From assembly GCA_947488845.1 (NCBI GenBank), contig CANLBM010000002.1:150799-214798 (forward strand): a DNA stretch of 64,000 nucleotides, given 5' to 3'. Source of the DNA: an uncultured Sphingomonadaceae bacterium. Lineage in GTDB: Bacteria > Pseudomonadota > Alphaproteobacteria > Sphingomonadales > Sphingomonadaceae. This document shows, piece after piece, positions 10,613 to 19,937 of this stretch (positions within the stretch are counted from its first letter, which is position 1; every line of letters begins with the position of its first letter). Below the pieces are notes generated by a model. It ran no database searches. It had not been told where the DNA came from and worked only from the letters and a program-made list of their open reading frames with translations. The position numbers and the translations under genes were made by a program.

Positions 10613-11259
10613 TTGCTTTTGCCGAAGCCCCAAAGGGTTGCCGCCGCTGCCAAAGACTGGTCAGCCTGAGAAAATCCCTGCGCAAGGACCATCCGGACTG
10701 GTGGAACGCACCCGTGCCCGCCTTTGGTGACCCGGAGGCATGGCTGGCTGTCGTGGGGCTCGCTCCGGGCACCGAAGGCGCCAACCGGACCGGCAGACCG
10801 TTTACCGGAGATGCCTCTGGCCAAACGCTTTTCGCCACCCTCACCAAATATGGTTTTGTGGACGGCCAGTTTGCAAATGATCCCGCCGACGGCATCTCAC
10901 TTAACGGCGCGATCATCCTCAACGCGGTCAAATGCCTGCCGCCGGAAAACAAACCGACCGGGGCCGAGATCTACAATTGCCGCGATTATCTCAAAAAAGC
11001 CGCCCGCGCCCTGCCCCGATTACGGGTCATAGTGGCGCTGGGCAAAATCGCCCATGACAGCATCATCCGGATGGAGGGTCTCCGACTGGCGGACCACAAG
11101 TTCGCCCATGGCGCGCACCACGCCCTCCCTGACGGCCGTACCCTGATCGACAGCTATCACTGCAGCCGATATAATCTGAATACCGGGCGGCTCACGGTGG
11201 AGATGTTTGAGGACGTGTTCGAGCAGGCTGCCTATTTGTCCTCGGCCAGCCGCCGATAA
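10594..11259 (+). CDS. family 5 uracil-DNA glycosylase (UDGb, Fe-S)
   Basis: The enzyme excises uracil and other deaminated bases from DNA. Motif A reads GLAPGTEGANRTGRPFTGD (about 55-73), where the usual catalytic Asp/Asn of other UDG families is absent, as in family 5. Motif B is the HCSRYNLNTGR segment near 190. Four cysteines, C16, C19, C114 and C129, have the C-x2-C and C-x14-C spacing of the 4Fe-4S cluster. The GTG start leaves 15 residues before C16, and no alternative start lies between them. The start and ribosome binding site sit within the 10587-10612 hairpin. The gene converges with aguB, overlapping it by 28 bases. Confidence 0.92.
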   Translation: MSDHSPLAFAEAPKGCRRCQRLVSLRKSLRKDHPDWWNAPVPAFGDPEAWLAVVGLAPGTEGANRTGRPFTGDASGQTLFATLTKYGFVDGQFANDPADGISLNGAIILNAVKCLPPENKPTGAEIYNCRDYLKKAARALPRLRVIVALGKIAHDSIIRMEGLRLADHKFAHGAHHALPDGRTLIDSYHCSRYNLNTGRLTVEMFEDVFEQAAYLSSASRR

Positions 11260-12080
11260 AGCTCCGGACGCCGGTCCCTGAAAAATCCCATGCCGGCGCG
11301 GTGCTTGCGCGCCTGTTCGAGATTGAGCGATGCCGTCAGCACGCCGGTTTCCTGCGAACCATATTCGGTCACCAGATCACCCCATTCATTGGTAATGAAG
11401 CTATGCCCGTAAAACGCCTGGTCGTCTTCCAAACCGATGCGGTTGCTGGCGACCACCGGCATGCAGTTGCTTACCGCGTGGCCCTGCATCGCGCGACGCC
11501 ACATGCGGCTGGTGTCGAGGTCGGCGTCATAGGGTTCGGAGCCGATCGCGGTGGGATAGAAGAGAACTTCCGCGCCCAACAACGCCATCGCCCGCGCGGT
11601 TTCCGGATACCATTGGTCCCAGCAAATGCCGACGCCGATCCGCGTGCCGAACAGGTCCCAGACCTTGAAACCCGTATTGCCGGGGCGGAAATAATATTTT
11701 TCCTCATAGCCGGGACCGTCGGGAATATGGCTTTTGCGATAGACGCCCATGATCTCGCCATCGCTATCGATCATCGCGAGACTGTTATAATAATGCTGCC
11801 CGTCGCGTTCGAAGAAACTCACCGGAATGGCAACGCCAAATTGTTTGGCGAGTTTCTGCATTGCCAGAACCGGCGTGCTTTCGCCCACTGGCTGCGCCAG
11901 CGCAAAAAGCGCCTCGTCTTCGGTCTTGCAAAAATAGGGACCGGCAAATAGTTCGGGCGGCAGGATGATCTGGGCGCCCTGCTCCGCCGCTTCGGCGATC
12001 AGGCCGCTGACGGCGAAGATATTGGCCTGTTCATCGCCGCCCAGGGGCAGCTGCAGGGCTGCTACGGATAAATTGGTCAT
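11232..12080 (-). CDS. aguB: N-carbamoylputrescine amidase
   Basis: This nitrilase-superfamily enzyme hydrolyses N-carbamoylputrescine to putrescine, CO2 and ammonia, the second step of agmatine degradation. The 282-residue length and the Glu-Lys-Cys triad fit: E43 in PPELFAG, K116 in YRKSHIPDGPGY, and C153 in GICWDQWYPE. DTSRMWRRAMQGHA and the C-terminal FFRDRRPELY are typical of plant- and bacterial-type AguB. The partner aguA lies about 950 bases upstream on the same strand, with a methyltransferase-like gene between them, so the three may form one transcript with the M28 lipoprotein gene. Confidence 0.95.
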   Translation of the reverse strand: MTNLSVAALQLPLGGDEQANIFAVSGLIAEAAEQGAQIILPPELFAGPYFCKTEDEALFALAQPVGESTPVLAMQKLAKQFGVAIPVSFFERDGQHYYNSLAMIDSDGEIMGVYRKSHIPDGPGYEEKYYFRPGNTGFKVWDLFGTRIGVGICWDQWYPETARAMALLGAEVLFYPTAIGSEPYDADLDTSRMWRRAMQGHAVSNCMPVVASNRIGLEDDQAFYGHSFITNEWGDLVTEYGSQETGVLTASLNLEQARKHRAGMGFFRDRRPELYRRLAEDK

Positions 12081-12098
12081 AGCAGCCCCATTAGCGGT

Positions 12099-12953
12099 TT
12101 AAGGACGCTTCTTAAACAATAATGTCATCCGGTCGGATTCGCCAATTGCTTCATATTTGGCCTTGTCGCTGTCGCCCAGCGCCAGAACCGGAGGCAAGGT
12201 CCAGACGCCGCGGTCATAGTCGGACGTGTCCTTGGCGTTGGCGTTGATTTCGGATTGGCTGACCAGTTCAAAGCCGTTCAACTCGAACAGGGCAATCACC
12301 GACGACTGTTTCAGATAGCCTTTGGTGCCGTTGGACATGGCATAGGATGCGTCTTTCTTGGCCCGGTGCTGGACGACCCCGACCATTCCGTCATCGGCGA
12401 GCATATCACGCAGGGCGCGCAGTTCGGAGTCCGCTCGGTTTCCGTTGAGCATGCCGTGCAAGGAGCGGAATATCAGAATCCGGTCGACCTTGCCCTTCAT
12501 GTCATCCGGCATCTCGTCACTTTCGAAGGCAAGTATCTTGCCGGCGTCAACCCCGGTCCACTTGGCTGCTGTCGCCGGGAAGCTTTCGGGCCAGCCCTTG
12601 GTCCGCGCTTCGCGGGCCCGGTCGGGAAAGCTGCTGGACGAGCTGTCGGCGTTGATCGCGATATATCGTCCGCTTGCGGCAAGATAAGGCGCCAGCACGC
12701 GCGTATACCAGCCGCCGCCGGGTCCATATTCGACCACCATATGCTCCGGTTTGACACCGAAGAAGCTCAGCGTTTCGGCTGGATGGCGATACATGTCACG
12801 GGCCTTGTCCCCGGCGCGGCGCTCATGCGACAGAACCGATTGCAGGCTGGCGTCGGTCATTGCTGCGCCGTCATTTGCATGATGTTTGGCGGTAGCGGGA
12901 GCGGCCATTGCCAGCAGTGCCAGCGAAGCGCTCGCCATCAGTAAATTTTTCAT
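12099..12953 (-). CDS. exported SAM-methyltransferase-like protein
   Basis: The start at MKNLLMASASLALLAMAAPATA is chosen because GAGGA lies 8 bases upstream and the signal peptide begins there; the frame itself extends to 13016. After the signal peptide the protein reads RAGDKARDMYRHPAETLSFFGV and then VEYGPGGGWYTRVLAPYL, a class I methyltransferase motif I, with acidic ends in AINAD. It fits the predicted-methyltransferase group COG4798, whose members are commonly exported. SAM is not expected in the periplasm, so either the fold has another role or the substrate is unusual. It sits between aguA and aguB; no link to polyamines is known to me. Confidence 0.82.
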   Translation of the reverse strand: MKNLLMASASLALLAMAAPATAKHHANDGAAMTDASLQSVLSHERRAGDKARDMYRHPAETLSFFGVKPEHMVVEYGPGGGWYTRVLAPYLAASGRYIAINADSSSSSFPDRAREARTKGWPESFPATAAKWTGVDAGKILAFESDEMPDDMKGKVDRILIFRSLHGMLNGNRADSELRALRDMLADDGMVGVVQHRAKKDASYAMSNGTKGYLKQSSVIALFELNGFELVSQSEINANAKDTSDYDRGVWTLPPVLALGDSDKAKYEAIGESDRMTLLFKKRP

Positions 12954-13030
12954 GATATTTTCCTCTCGATTAATATTCTCTGCCCCCATCTCTACCCTGT
13001 GTTCACGGGGAGACAATATGTAATAAAGGA

Positions 13031-14014
13031 CTAATCTGTCTGCGGGATCTGCTGCGATATGCAGTGAAAGCTGCCGCCGCCGCGCAGCAGCGCCTGGCTG
13101 GACAGCCCGATCACCTTGTGGTCGGGGAACAGCGCCGCGATTTGATCCACAGCCTTGCTATCGTTTGCTGCCCCATATTGCGGCACAGCCACCACCCTGT
13201 TGCCGATATAGAAATTCATATAGCTGGCCGGCGCGATCTCGCCTTCGACTTCATATCGCCCCGCCGACGGCAGGCGAACGACCTGCAGTCCCGATGCAGC
13301 GGCGCGCGCTGCGGCATCGTCGAAGATCGCTTCGTTGGGATCGTCAGCATTATCCGCTTGCGGAATGGCGACCCTATTCGGAGCCACAAAACGCGCGAGA
13401 TTGTCGACATGGCCATCGGTATGGTCGGCCGCCAGCCCGTCTCCCAGCCAGCAGATATCCTCCACCGCCAGAGAATCGCGCAACCGCCCGGCGACCTGTT
13501 CCCTGTCCAGCCCGTCGTTGCGGTTGGGGTTGAGGACGCATTGCGACGTAGTGATCAGCCGGCCTGCACCATCGCCATCGATTGCGCCGCCTTCCAATAT
13601 CCAGTCCTGCTCGCTGACCGGCAGGTCAAACCGCTGTGCCAGCCGCTGACCAATATCCTGATCACCGGCCATTTCATATTTTCCGCCCCAGCCATTGAAG
13701 CGAAAGTTCCGGCCATCAAGCCCGCTGGGCCCCGCGACAAAAACCGGCGCGCTGTCGCGCAACCAGATATCGCCGAAGGGTTCAACAACAAGATTTACGC
13801 AGGGCTGAACCAGCGATCGGGCGATATCCTGATCAGCCACATCGCGGCACACCAGAACAACCGTCTCGCCAGCGCCGTCATCGGCAATCGCATCGGCAAA
13901 GGCCGCAACTTCGCGCTGGGCCGCTTCCCGTCCCACCGGCCATTCCGCCGGATCGCCGGGAAAGCCGATCCACACCGCCTGATGCGGTTCCCATTCTGCT
14001 GGCCATCTCATCAC
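13031..14014 (-). CDS. aguA: agmatine deiminase
   Basis: The enzyme converts agmatine to N-carbamoylputrescine and ammonia. The 327-residue protein belongs to the pentein fold: the start reads RWPAEWEPHQAVWIGFPG. Substrate-pocket segments include DIWLRDSAPVFV and NFRFNGWGGKY. The catalytic Glu/His segment is GDGLAADHTDGHVDNLARFV, and the catalytic cysteine is C318 in RGGGSFHCISQQIPQ. It starts 17 bases after the M28 lipoprotein gene and precedes the exported methyltransferase and aguB, which completes agmatine-to-putrescine conversion in this cluster. Confidence 0.96.
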   Translation of the reverse strand: MMRWPAEWEPHQAVWIGFPGDPAEWPVGREAAQREVAAFADAIADDGAGETVVLVCRDVADQDIARSLVQPCVNLVVEPFGDIWLRDSAPVFVAGPSGLDGRNFRFNGWGGKYEMAGDQDIGQRLAQRFDLPVSEQDWILEGGAIDGDGAGRLITTSQCVLNPNRNDGLDREQVAGRLRDSLAVEDICWLGDGLAADHTDGHVDNLARFVAPNRVAIPQADNADDPNEAIFDDAAARAAASGLQVVRLPSAGRYEVEGEIAPASYMNFYIGNRVVAVPQYGAANDSKAVDQIAALFPDHKVIGLSSQALLRGGGSFHCISQQIPQTD

Positions 14015-14031
14015 CCGGTCAGTGATCGAAA

Positions 14032-15708
14032 TCAGCTACCAGCGCGGCTTTCATCCCGCGTGGCACGGAATTCGTCGCCCTCGTTCCAGTTGGGCCAGTC
14101 CTCGGTCATCGCCAGCATCCGGGCCACGGTATAATAGACTTTGAGATCGCCCATCACGCCGTCCCAGTTCCAGTTCGGATCATATTCGTCCTTCGGACCA
14201 TGATAGCGGTTGTCGGTATAGTCTTTCGAAATCGCTTCGCCAGCTTCCCGGCCACCGTCGACCAGATCCTCGCCACCTTCGAAATAGATCATCGGCACGC
14301 CCAGCTTGGCGAAGCTGAAATGATCCGAGCGGTAATAATAGCCCTTCTCCGGCGTCGGTTCGGCTTCGGCCACGCGGCCATCGCCGGTGAGTGCTGCCTC
14401 AAGATAGCGGTCGAGACCGGATTTGCCCTTGCCGACCACGATCACGTTCTTGGCCGGACCAGCCATGCCGAACGCATCCATGTTCACGCCACCGACGGTC
14501 TTGTTGAGCGGATAGATCGGATTTTGCGCATAATATCTGGAACCCAATAGCCCAGATTCCTCGGCCGTAACGGCCAGGAAAATGATGCTGCGATCCGGCG
14601 CGCCAGCCTTCACATGGGCTTCCGCCAGAGCGACCAGTGCCGCCGTGCCGGTCGCATTGTCGACCGCGCCGTTGCAGATATCATCCCCGTCGGCCGCCGG
14701 TTTGCAGCGACCCAGATGGTCCCAGTGCGCGGTATAGATCACATATTCGTCAGGGCGGGTCTTGCCCTTCAAAATCCCGACAACATTCTTGCTGTCGGTT
14801 TTCTTGATGTCATTCTCTAGCGAAGCGGATGCTTTCAGCTTCAGATCGACTGCCTTGAAGCCCTTTTTCTTCGCTGCCGCCATTTGCGCGGTCAGGTCCT
14901 GCCCCGCCGCCGCAAAAATCTTGGCCGCCGCGTCCTTTTGAATCCAGCCGTTCAATTTGGTCTGGTCCGCGCCGCCGTTGGCGGACTGGGCGTAAAATTG
15001 TTCACCCGTCCAACTCGATTCGACAACATTCCAGCCATAAGCTGCTGGCTCGGTATCGTGAATGATCAAAGCCGCCGCAGCACCCTGCCGTGCCGCTTCT
15101 TCATATTTATAGGTCCAGCGCCCGTAATAGGTCATCGCCCGGCCACCAAATTCGCCTTCAAGGCTTTCGGTGCCGAAATCGGGATCATTCACCAATATGA
15201 CGACCGTCTTGCCTTTGACATCGACCCCGGCATAATCGTTCCAGCCGCGCTCGGGAGCGTTGATGCCATAACCGACAAACACCATGTCGCTGCCGGCAAC
15301 ATCGATCTTCGGCTGTTCCTGATAACTCGAGACGACATAGTCACTGCCAAAGGCAAAGGACAAATCGCTCGTTCCGCCGCTGATTTTCAGGGGAGACATG
15401 TTTTTCGCGGTAATCCCGACCAGCGGTACGTCCTGGAACCAGCTATCGCCATTGCCGGGCTCCAGTCCGGCTTCGGCAAATTTCTTGGTCAGCAGCGCAA
15501 GGGTTTTCTCCTCGCCCGCCGTACCAGGTGCACGGCCTTCATAAGCGTCAGAAGAAAGCTCTTCGGTGATCGACTTCATTGTCTCGACCGACAATTCGGG
15601 TGCCGCGATTTCTGGCAGCGCGGCAGTGGCATCGCCGTCATCAATTTTCGTGCAACCGGCTAGTACCAGCGATGGCACCAGCAACGCCCAAAGCGATCGT
15701 TTCAACAT
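14032..15708 (-). CDS. M28-family zinc metallopeptidase lipoprotein
   Basis: The 558-residue protein has a lipobox LAGC with the lipidated cysteine at residue 19, so it is probably anchored in the envelope. A PA-domain insert is visible (MVFVGYGINAPERGWNDYAG, then AAALIIHDTEP). The zinc ligands follow in order: TAHWDHLG, DNATG, TAEESGLLGSRYY, NMDAFG, and YHGPKDEYD. Similar proteins are common in sphingomonads and act as aminopeptidases. It resembles the M28 enzyme at 5895-7391 but has its own lipoprotein signal. It lies 17 bases upstream of aguA on the same strand, and no polyamine link is evident. Confidence 0.92.
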   Translation of the reverse strand: MLKRSLWALLVPSLVLAGCTKIDDGDATAALPEIAAPELSVETMKSITEELSSDAYEGRAPGTAGEEKTLALLTKKFAEAGLEPGNGDSWFQDVPLVGITAKNMSPLKISGGTSDLSFAFGSDYVVSSYQEQPKIDVAGSDMVFVGYGINAPERGWNDYAGVDVKGKTVVILVNDPDFGTESLEGEFGGRAMTYYGRWTYKYEEAARQGAAAALIIHDTEPAAYGWNVVESSWTGEQFYAQSANGGADQTKLNGWIQKDAAAKIFAAAGQDLTAQMAAAKKKGFKAVDLKLKASASLENDIKKTDSKNVVGILKGKTRPDEYVIYTAHWDHLGRCKPAADGDDICNGAVDNATGTAALVALAEAHVKAGAPDRSIIFLAVTAEESGLLGSRYYAQNPIYPLNKTVGGVNMDAFGMAGPAKNVIVVGKGKSGLDRYLEAALTGDGRVAEAEPTPEKGYYYRSDHFSFAKLGVPMIYFEGGEDLVDGGREAGEAISKDYTDNRYHGPKDEYDPNWNWDGVMGDLKVYYTVARMLAMTEDWPNWNEGDEFRATRDESRAGS

Positions 15709-15843
15709 CTGCTATCCTTCTGAAATTCTCTGTTTCCCAAAACATTATCTGCCCAATGCCAGACGCGTTTCAGCAACGCAAGAAGCGAACGGTTCAACCA
15801 TCGCGTTGCCATCCATCACAGCGCGGGACAGATATGGAACGCG

Positions 15844-15881
15844 AAAAAAAAAGGGCCGCTCCAACGGAGCCGCCCTTTTTT
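15844..15881 (-). terminator. bidirectional Rho-independent terminator after rpsD
   Basis: A 10-bp GC-rich stem (15853-15862 with 15866-15875, one C-C mismatch, loop AAC) has nine A on one flank and six T on the other. Read leftward it lies just after rpsD and ends in nine U. Read rightward it ends in six U, so it could also stop transcription coming from the other side. Confidence 0.88.
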
Positions 15882-15901
15882 GCAAATATCGTTGAAAACA
15901 A

Positions 15902-16516
15902 TCAGCGCGAATAGAATTCGACGACCAGATTGGGTTCCATTGTCACCGGATAAGGTACTTCGTCCAGCGTCGGGATACGGACATAGGTTACCTTGTCCGT
16001 GCCGTCTGGCGTTACATATTCCGGAATATCACGTTCTGGCAGGCTCTGCGCTTCGATTACGAGCAGCATTTCCTGCGCCTTGGCGCTCAGCGAAATCACG
16101 TCGCCCGGTACAACCTTGCGCGAAGCAACATTACATTTGACGCCGTTCACACGGATATGGCCGTGGCTGACCAGCTGACGGGCAGCAAAGATGGTCGGGG
16201 TGAACTTGGCGCGATAGACAACCATGTCGAGACGCTGTTCGAGCAGGCCGATCAGGTTCTGGCTGGTATCGCCCTTCATTGCGGCAGCTTCTTTATAAGC
16301 GCGGCGGAACTGCTTTTCCGTCACGTCGCCATAATAGCCCTTGAGCTTCTGCTTGGCGCGCAGCTGGATGCCGAAGTCGGACAGCTTGCCCTTGCGGCGC
16401 TGACCGTGCTGGCCCGGGCCATAGTCACGACGATTGACGGGAGATTTGGGACGGCCCCAGATATTCTCGCCCATGCGGCGATCGAGCTTATATTTGGAAC
16501 TGGTACGTTTGGTCAT
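15902..16516 (-). CDS. rpsD: 30S ribosomal protein S4
   Basis: S4 binds 16S rRNA and starts 30S assembly. The 204-residue length is standard. The N terminus reads [21 protein letters not shown], and the S4 RNA-binding domain ([11 protein letters not shown], then [14 protein letters not shown]) lies at about 95-160. As in many alphaproteobacteria the N-terminal zinc cysteines are absent. GAGGAG lies 8 bases before the ATG. A TTGACA on the coding strand at 16662-16667 may be the -35 of its promoter, but no matching -10 is clear. The terminator at 15844-15881 follows. Confidence 0.98.
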   Translation of the reverse strand: MTKRTSSKYKLDRRMGENIWGRPKSPVNRRDYGPGQHGQRRKGKLSDFGIQLRAKQKLKGYYGDVTEKQFRRAYKEAAAMKGDTSQNLIGLLEQRLDMVVYRAKFTPTIFAARQLVSHGHIRVNGVKCNVASRKVVPGDVISLSAKAQEMLLVIEAQSLPERDIPEYVTPDGTDKVTYVRIPTLDEVPYPVTMEPNLVVEFYSR

Positions 16517-16723
16517 GTGAATGACTCCTCATTTGCTGTTTTTAAGTCTTCCCGGAGCGCACCATCCAAACTCGATAAAAATGCGAGTTCTGACGCGGCC
16601 TCCGCTTCACCGGGGTGCGGGGCCAATTGCTGGAAGCCGCTTGCCCAGATTTCAAACGATCTGTCAAGCGAATTGATATTTGGCGTGCCTCAAAAATTCA
16701 GGCAAACAATATGACGTAACGCG

Positions 16724-16972
16724 TCAATCGTTTCTGTTCTGAGTGCCGCGACTGTAGCTTTGTTCGCGACGCATGGCTTCTGAGTTTGCCTGTGCGTTTG
16801 CCTCATCCAGCTGAGCCCATTCCGCTTTGGAACGGCAAGTCCGTTTCGGAATTTTCGAGCCAAGAGTCTCTACAGACCGACATACGCGCTTATTGTCGTC
16901 CGCCGAACCCTGATCGCTAGCCATTGCCAGCGTGTCGCCCGTCATTGCCAGTGATAAAAATAGTGTAATCAT
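16724..16972 (-). CDS. small secreted basic protein with paired cysteines
   Basis: Starting at MITLFLSLAMTGDTLAMA the product is 82 residues with a signal peptide. The mature part carries RVCRSVETLGSKIPKRTCRSKAEWAQL, in which two cysteines about 17 residues apart flank a Gly-Ser-Lys/Arg-Ile-Pro motif. Small sphingomonad proteins with this C-R-...-G-S-...-C-(R/M)-(S/T)-(K/A)-x-x-W arrangement recur as uncharacterised exported proteins. The frame extends to 17017, but those residues would destroy the signal peptide. The function is unknown. Confidence 0.72.
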   Translation of the reverse strand: MITLFLSLAMTGDTLAMASDQGSADDNKRVCRSVETLGSKIPKRTCRSKAEWAQLDEANAQANSEAMRREQSYSRGTQNRND

Positions 16973-17091
16973 GATGAATCCAAGTTTTGATGATATTGTT
17001 AGGGGGGCACATATCAACGTTCCAGATGAATATCTAGCTCAATCCGCCTTCTTGCTCGACATTATGCCCATTCTAAATTATCGCTGTTTCG

Positions 17092-17403
17092 ATGCCGATA
17101 ACCATTGAATCCCTTGCTCAAATTAATGATATGACACATTTGCGGAAAGCCGTTGATCAACTGGATTCAGAATTGATCGGCCTGCTTCGCCTTCGCTTTG
17201 CCTGCATGGATGCCGCGGCGCGGATCAAACAGGATCGCAACGTCGTGCGGGATGAAGCGCGCAAGGCCGCTGTTCTGCAGAACGTCAAAAATCTGGCAAA
17301 AGAAGCCGGCATCCCCGTGCCGACGATGGCGGCGATCTGGGAAATGCTGGTCGAAACATCGATAAGCTATGAATTGCAGAAATGGGACCAGCTGCGCAAA
17401 TAG
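17092..17403 (+). CDS. chorismate mutase, AroQ class
   Basis: This is a 103-residue all-helical protein. Helix 1 reads DMTHLRKAVDQLDSELIGLLRLRFACMDAAARIK, with the Arg, Asp and Arg positions that bind chorismate in AroQ enzymes. The C-terminal helix (IWEMLVETSISYELQKWDQL) carries the Glu and Gln positions. It converts chorismate to prephenate for Phe and Tyr synthesis; an isochorismate-pyruvate lyase of the same fold cannot be excluded. It is a stand-alone domain, not fused to prephenate dehydratase. It converges with trmJ, leaving 9 bases. Confidence 0.88.
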   Translation: MPITIESLAQINDMTHLRKAVDQLDSELIGLLRLRFACMDAAARIKQDRNVVRDEARKAAVLQNVKNLAKEAGIPVPTMAAIWEMLVETSISYELQKWDQLRK

Positions 17404-17412
17404 GCCCGTCCG

Positions 17413-18156
17413 TCAGGGCTTTTCCGCTTTGTCCTTGCGCGGCGGCCGTTCCAGCGATGAAATAACCCCGCGCCAGGTCTTGACCTCTTCATTCGTCCAC
17501 GCCGGCTTGGTCAACATGTTGCGAAGCGTCACTTTGGTCGCTCCAGCGCGTTCTGCCGGATAGAAATAGCCGTTTTTATCCAGCGCCCGCTCGAGATGCT
17601 CGTAAAACATATCCAGCTCTCTCTGCGGAGCCGGTTCCGACAGTTTCTTTTCGAGCGTCGGCTGTACATTGGCGACGCTGTCCATCTTGGATATTTCATA
17701 AGCCACCAGGATGACAGCCTGGGCCAGATTGAGCGATCCGAATTCGGGGTTGATCGGTACGGTGATGATCTTGCGGGCCAGTTCGACGTCGACAACTTCC
17801 AGACCCGCCCGTTCCGGTCCGAACAATATCGCGCATTTGCCGCTTGCCTGCGCCATGTCTTCGGCGGCTTCCCAAGGTGCCAGAACCGGCTTGGTCATCC
17901 CGCGCTTGCGGACGGTTGTTGCATAGACATGCGCGCAATCTGCCACCGCTTCGGCGGTTGTCTCAAAAACCTGCGCCTGCTCGAGAACCTGATCCGCACC
18001 GGAAGCCGATGGCCCGGCATCGGGATTGGGCCATCCGTCCCGCGGTTTGACAATGCGCATCTCGGTCAGGCCGAAGTTGAGCATCGCCCTTGCGGCCTTG
18101 CCGATATTCTGTCCGAGTTGCGGATTGACCAATATGATGGCGGGCTGGTTGCTCAC
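17413..18156 (-). CDS. trmJ: TrmJ-like tRNA/rRNA 2'-O-methyltransferase (SPOUT)
   Basis: This 247-residue SPOUT methyltransferase begins [25 protein letters not shown]. It has the trefoil-knot motifs [10 protein letters not shown] (about 120) and [16 protein letters not shown] (about 145), and a C-terminal helical extension of about 90 residues as in TrmJ, which 2'-O-methylates position 32 of tRNAs. The exact substrate is inferred from the family. The GTG start overlaps the nrdR stop (GTGA), so translation is probably coupled. Confidence 0.92.
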   Translation of the reverse strand: MSNQPAIILVNPQLGQNIGKAARAMLNFGLTEMRIVKPRDGWPNPDAGPSASGADQVLEQAQVFETTAEAVADCAHVYATTVRKRGMTKPVLAPWEAAEDMAQASGKCAILFGPERAGLEVVDVELARKIITVPINPEFGSLNLAQAVILVAYEISKMDSVANVQPTLEKKLSEPAPQRELDMFYEHLERALDKNGYFYPAERAGATKVTLRNMLTKPAWTNEEVKTWRGVISSLERPPRKDKAEKP

Positions 18157-18614
18157 GCGCCGCCGACGTCTTTCACGCTGCCGGCAAATTCCTTGAAATC
18201 CTTGGCCTCGGTAAAATCCTTGTAGACCGAAGCAAAGCGGATATAGGCGACGCTATCGAGCGTCTTCAGGCCATCCATCACCATCTCGCCGATTTTCTGC
18301 GAAGGGATTTCGGTCTCGCCGCTGGTTTCCAGCTGACGCTGGATTCCCGAGACCAGCTGATCCATCTGTTCCTGCGCCAGACCACGTTTGCGGCAAGCAA
18401 GCGATACCGAGAGGTCGATCTTCGTCCGGTCAAACGGTTCCTTGCGGTCCTCGCTCTTGACCACCGTTATTTCCCGCAATTGCACCCGCTCGAAGGTCGT
18501 GAACCGCGCGCCACAGCCTTCGCACTGACGCCGGCGTCTGATCGTCGTATTGTCCTCGGTCGGACGGCTGTCTTTGACCTGACTGTCGTCATGGGCACAA
18601 AAGGGGCAACGCAT
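18153..18614 (-). CDS. nrdR: transcriptional repressor NrdR
   Basis: NrdR is the ATP/dATP-sensing repressor of ribonucleotide reductase genes. The 153-residue protein has the N-terminal zinc ribbon (C3 and C6 in MRCPFC, C31 and C34 in CEGCG) and the ATP-cone domain from about 45 ([20 protein letters not shown]). It lies 15 bases after glyA in the rpiB-glyA-nrdR-trmJ set, a gene order frequent in alphaproteobacteria. Confidence 0.98.
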   Translation of the reverse strand: MRCPFCAHDDSQVKDSRPTEDNTTIRRRRQCEGCGARFTTFERVQLREITVVKSEDRKEPFDRTKIDLSVSLACRKRGLAQEQMDQLVSGIQRQLETSGETEIPSQKIGEMVMDGLKTLDSVAYIRFASVYKDFTEAKDFKEFAGSVKDVGGA

Positions 18615-18629
18615 GTTATGCTGTTCCGA

Positions 18630-19937
18630 TCAATCCTGGTAAATCGGGAAGCGGTCGCAAAGCGCCTGTACCCGTTCGCGCACATCTGCTTCAATCTCGG
18701 GATCACCACCCTCGCCTTTTTCGCGAAGCCCGTCCAGCACATCCGCGACCATATCGCCAATGAGTCTAAACTCTGCCGGACCAAAGCCGCGGGTCGTACC
18801 GGCGGGCGATCCGACCCGGATACCGCTTGTTTTCATCGGTGGCTGCGGATCATTGGGGATGCTGTTCTTGTTGCAGGTAATCCCTGCCCGTTCGAGCGCT
18901 TCATCCGCGTCGCGACCGGTAATGCCGAGCGGCGACAGATCGATCAGAGCAAGATGGGTGTCGGTACCGCCAGCGACCACATCGGCACCGCGTTCTTTCA
19001 GCGTGGCGGCCAGAATTTTGGCATTTTCGATGACAGCCGCAGAATAGCTTTTGAACTCCGGACGCAGCGCTTCGCCAAAAGCAACCGCTTTGGCGGCAAT
19101 GACATGCATCAACGGACCACCCTGTAGACCAGGGAAAACCGCAGAGTTGATCTTTTTCGCAATCGCCTCGTCATTGGTCAATATCATCCCGCCCCGGGGT
19201 CCGCGCAGGGTCTTGTGGGTCGTTGTGGTCACGACATCGGCATAGCCCAGCGGACTGGGGTGCAGGCCAGTGGCAACCAGTCCGGCGAAATGCGCCATGT
19301 CGACCATGAACAAGGCCCCGACGGAATCGGCGATTGCACGGAATTTGGCGAAATCGATCTGGCGCGGATAGGCGGAGCCACCGGCGATGATCAGTTTCGG
19401 CTGATGTTCCTTGGCCAGAGCCTCGACTTCCTCGTAATTGATCAGATGATCGTCGTCGTTGACGCCATATTGGATCGCGTTGAACCATTTGCCCGACTGC
19501 GCCGGCTTCGCGCCATGGGTCAGATGGCCGCCGGCATCCAGCGACATGCCGAGGATCGTATCGCCCGGCTTCACCAGCGCGAGCATCACGGCACCATTGG
19601 CCTGCGCTCCCGAATGCGGCTGGACATTGGCAAAGCCGCAGTCAAACAATTGCTTGGCGCGTTCGATCGCCAGTGTCTCGACCGCGTCCGAAGGCGCACA
19701 GCCCTGATAATAGCGGCGCCCGGGATAGCCTTCGGCATATTTGTTGGTGAAGACAGAGCCCTGCGCCTGCAATACTGCCCTGGATACGATATTCTCCGAC
19801 GCTATCAGTTCGATCTGGTTTTGCTGGCGTGCCAGTTCGGAGTTGATCGCACCGGCGACCGCCGGATCACTTTCATCGACCGAAAAGTCGAAGAAACCGG
19901 TCTGTCTGACATCCTGAATATCGGCGACGTTGCTCAT
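18630..19937 (-). CDS. glyA: serine hydroxymethyltransferase
   Basis: The enzyme interconverts serine and glycine with tetrahydrofolate and supplies one-carbon units. The 435-residue protein carries the PLP lysine K242 in [14 protein letters not shown], the substrate region LIASENIVS, and [11 protein letters not shown](Q)GC. The start ATG overlaps the rpiB stop by 4 bases, so the pair is translationally coupled. Confidence 0.98.
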   Translation of the reverse strand: MSNVADIQDVRQTGFFDFSVDESDPAVAGAINSELARQQNQIELIASENIVSRAVLQAQGSVFTNKYAEGYPGRRYYQGCAPSDAVETLAIERAKQLFDCGFANVQPHSGAQANGAVMLALVKPGDTILGMSLDAGGHLTHGAKPAQSGKWFNAIQYGVNDDDHLINYEEVEALAKEHQPKLIIAGGSAYPRQIDFAKFRAIADSVGALFMVDMAHFAGLVATGLHPSPLGYADVVTTTTHKTLRGPRGGMILTNDEAIAKKINSAVFPGLQGGPLMHVIAAKAVAFGEALRPEFKSYSAAVIENAKILAATLKERGADVVAGGTDTHLALIDLSPLGITGRDADEALERAGITCNKNSIPNDPQPPMKTSGIRVGSPAGTTRGFGPAEFRLIGDMVADVLDGLREKGEGGDPEIEADVRERVQALCDRFPIYQD

